From Candidatus Bathyarchaeota archaeon (lineage in GTDB: Archaea > Asgardarchaeota > Lokiarchaeia > Sigyniarchaeales > Sigyniarchaeaceae), in the NCBI GenBank assembly GCA_014729935.1, contig WJJB01000117.1, positions 1 to 5,864 on the forward strand: a DNA stretch of 5,864 nucleotides, given 5' to 3'. Of this stretch, positions 5,185 through 5,864 are shown one piece after another; positions within the stretch are counted from its first letter, which is position 1; every line of letters begins with the position of its first letter. The notes under the pieces were generated by a model, which worked only from the letters and a program-made list of their open reading frames with translations, did not search any database and was not told where the DNA came from. Both the position numbers and the translations under genes were made by a program.

Positions 5185-5864
5185 TCACGGGGTTTCCATG
5201 CGCTCCCTTTCACGTTTTTCAACCTGGAGCGCTTCCCACGTTTCTCGCTTCACGGCGTTGAGTTCCAACCGCTCCCGCTCGGCTGCCTCATGGTGGATGG
5301 GGAAGCGGTTTTTCAAGGGCGAGCGCTCGTGCGCCCACTTGCTTATCTTGAAAATTACGCTCACGTATTTCTTGGATGGACCGCTTATCCGCGTGGCATC
5401 CTCGAAGATGTTCAAGCCATGATCATCCCAGCCACCGAAAAAACTATAAAGCAAGAATATCACGAGGGGAGCTCCAAACAGCATGAGAACCAGGTACCCG
5501 GCGGCACCGATGTAGGCAGCAAGGTCCCCGAACCCACGAATGATGTTGAATAACCAAAGTAGCCCACCATTGATGGCGATCATGGCGGCAAACACGATGG
5601 ACATGGCTCCCAGCATCTGCCACCACGGGATGCGCAATTTCTGGTTCACCGGCTTGAGGATGCGCCGGTTCAGGGTGACCAGCCCAAACAGGTTCTTGGC
5701 GATCATGCCCGGGAAATCGCAAAAGGAATACACGATGAAGAAGATGGGAATGGCGATCGCGTTCCCGCCCAGGAAATTCAGTTTCACGCTGGGAGGCAGC
5801 AAGCTAGGGACCAGCTTCGGGTTCAAGAGCACGAAATGCGCGATGAATCGAGTCACCTGCTCCA
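5185..5864 (-). CDS. Unrecognised membrane protein with three predicted helices (open to the right edge)
   Basis: I do not recognise this family. The frame is open from the right edge to a TGA at 5187-5185. GTG at 5856 is the only start candidate near the edge and has no well-placed Shine-Dalgarno, so the true N-terminus may lie outside the window. Numbering from that GTG (223 residues), hydrophobic segments lie at about 29-47, 83-106 and 114-140. They are joined by a basic loop (NRRILKPVNQKLR, 63-75) and followed by a soluble tail. WDDHG at 143-147 comes right after the third helix. Residues 188-220 are densely charged, with Glu/Arg/Lys repeats such as AAERERLELNAVKRE, probably an amphipathic or coiled-coil helix. 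More basic residues on the first loop and the tail suggest alternating topology, but the side is uncertain. Clear hydrophobic blocks followed by a charged tail make this frame more credible than the plus-strand frame opposite it (5083-5553). It converges on pgk. Confidence 0.7.
   Translation of the reverse strand, partial: EQVTRFIAHFVLLNPKLVPSLLPPSVKLNFLGGNAIAIPIFFIVYSFCDFPGMIAKNLFGLVTLNRRILKPVNQKLRIPWWQMLGAMSIVFAAMIAINGGLLWLFNIIRGFGDLAAYIGAAGYLVLMLFGAPLVIFLLYSFFGGWDDHGLNIFEDATRISGPSKKYVSVIFKISKWAHERSPLKNRFPIHHEAAERERLELNAVKRETWEALQVEKRERERMETP

Noticed and set aside
5083..5553. Plus-strand 156-codon frame opposite the membrane protein
   Set aside because: It begins in the pgk terminator region and its low-complexity N-terminus reflects T-tracts; the minus-strand frame has coherent membrane segments instead.

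Overview
This window looks archaeal. The first two complete genes encode archaeal-type ribosomal proteins uS19 and uL22. Several start codons are preceded by an A/T-rich, TATA-like box centred about 26-29 nt upstream, and likely transcript ends are marked by T-tracts rather than hairpins. Phosphoglycerate kinase and the two ribosomal proteins are core, vertically inherited genes, so this is chromosome. I cannot place the lineage from the sequence alone. A poorly characterised group, including Asgard archaea, is possible but unproven.

Layout from left to right. Positions 9-40 hold a perfect 9-bp hairpin followed by TAGTTCAA. This looks like the right end of an IS200/IS605 (TnpB-type) element whose body lies off the left edge. 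Positions 41-287 hold no gene I can support. A TATA-like box at 289-296 leads into rpsS (321-743) and rplV (776-1234), a two-gene unit. Neither of its usual neighbours, rplB upstream or rpsC downstream, is present next to it. A T-tract and a second TATA-like box separate it from a gene for a neutral/alkaline ceramidase-like metal hydrolase (1354-2580). That is followed closely by a radical SAM/SPASM enzyme resembling putative peptide-modifying enzymes (2619-3719). A 145-bp intergenic region with a T-tract and a TATA-like box precedes pgk (3865-5076). A pyrimidine-rich, T-tract region separates pgk from a convergent minus-strand gene for an unrecognised three-helix membrane protein that is open to the right edge (5185-5864).

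How the genes fit together: rpsS and rplV serve ribosome assembly, and pgk serves central glycolysis or gluconeogenesis. The ceramidase-like hydrolase and the radical SAM enzyme are 38 bp apart with no T-tract between them, so they may be co-transcribed, but no shared pathway can be read from the sequence. The most interesting points are the mobile-element end, the detached rpsS-rplV pair, the ceramidase-like protein with Asn where true ceramidases have their catalytic Ser, the SPASM radical SAM enzyme with no visible substrate peptide, and the uniform promoter-to-ATG spacing that suggests leaderless transcripts.
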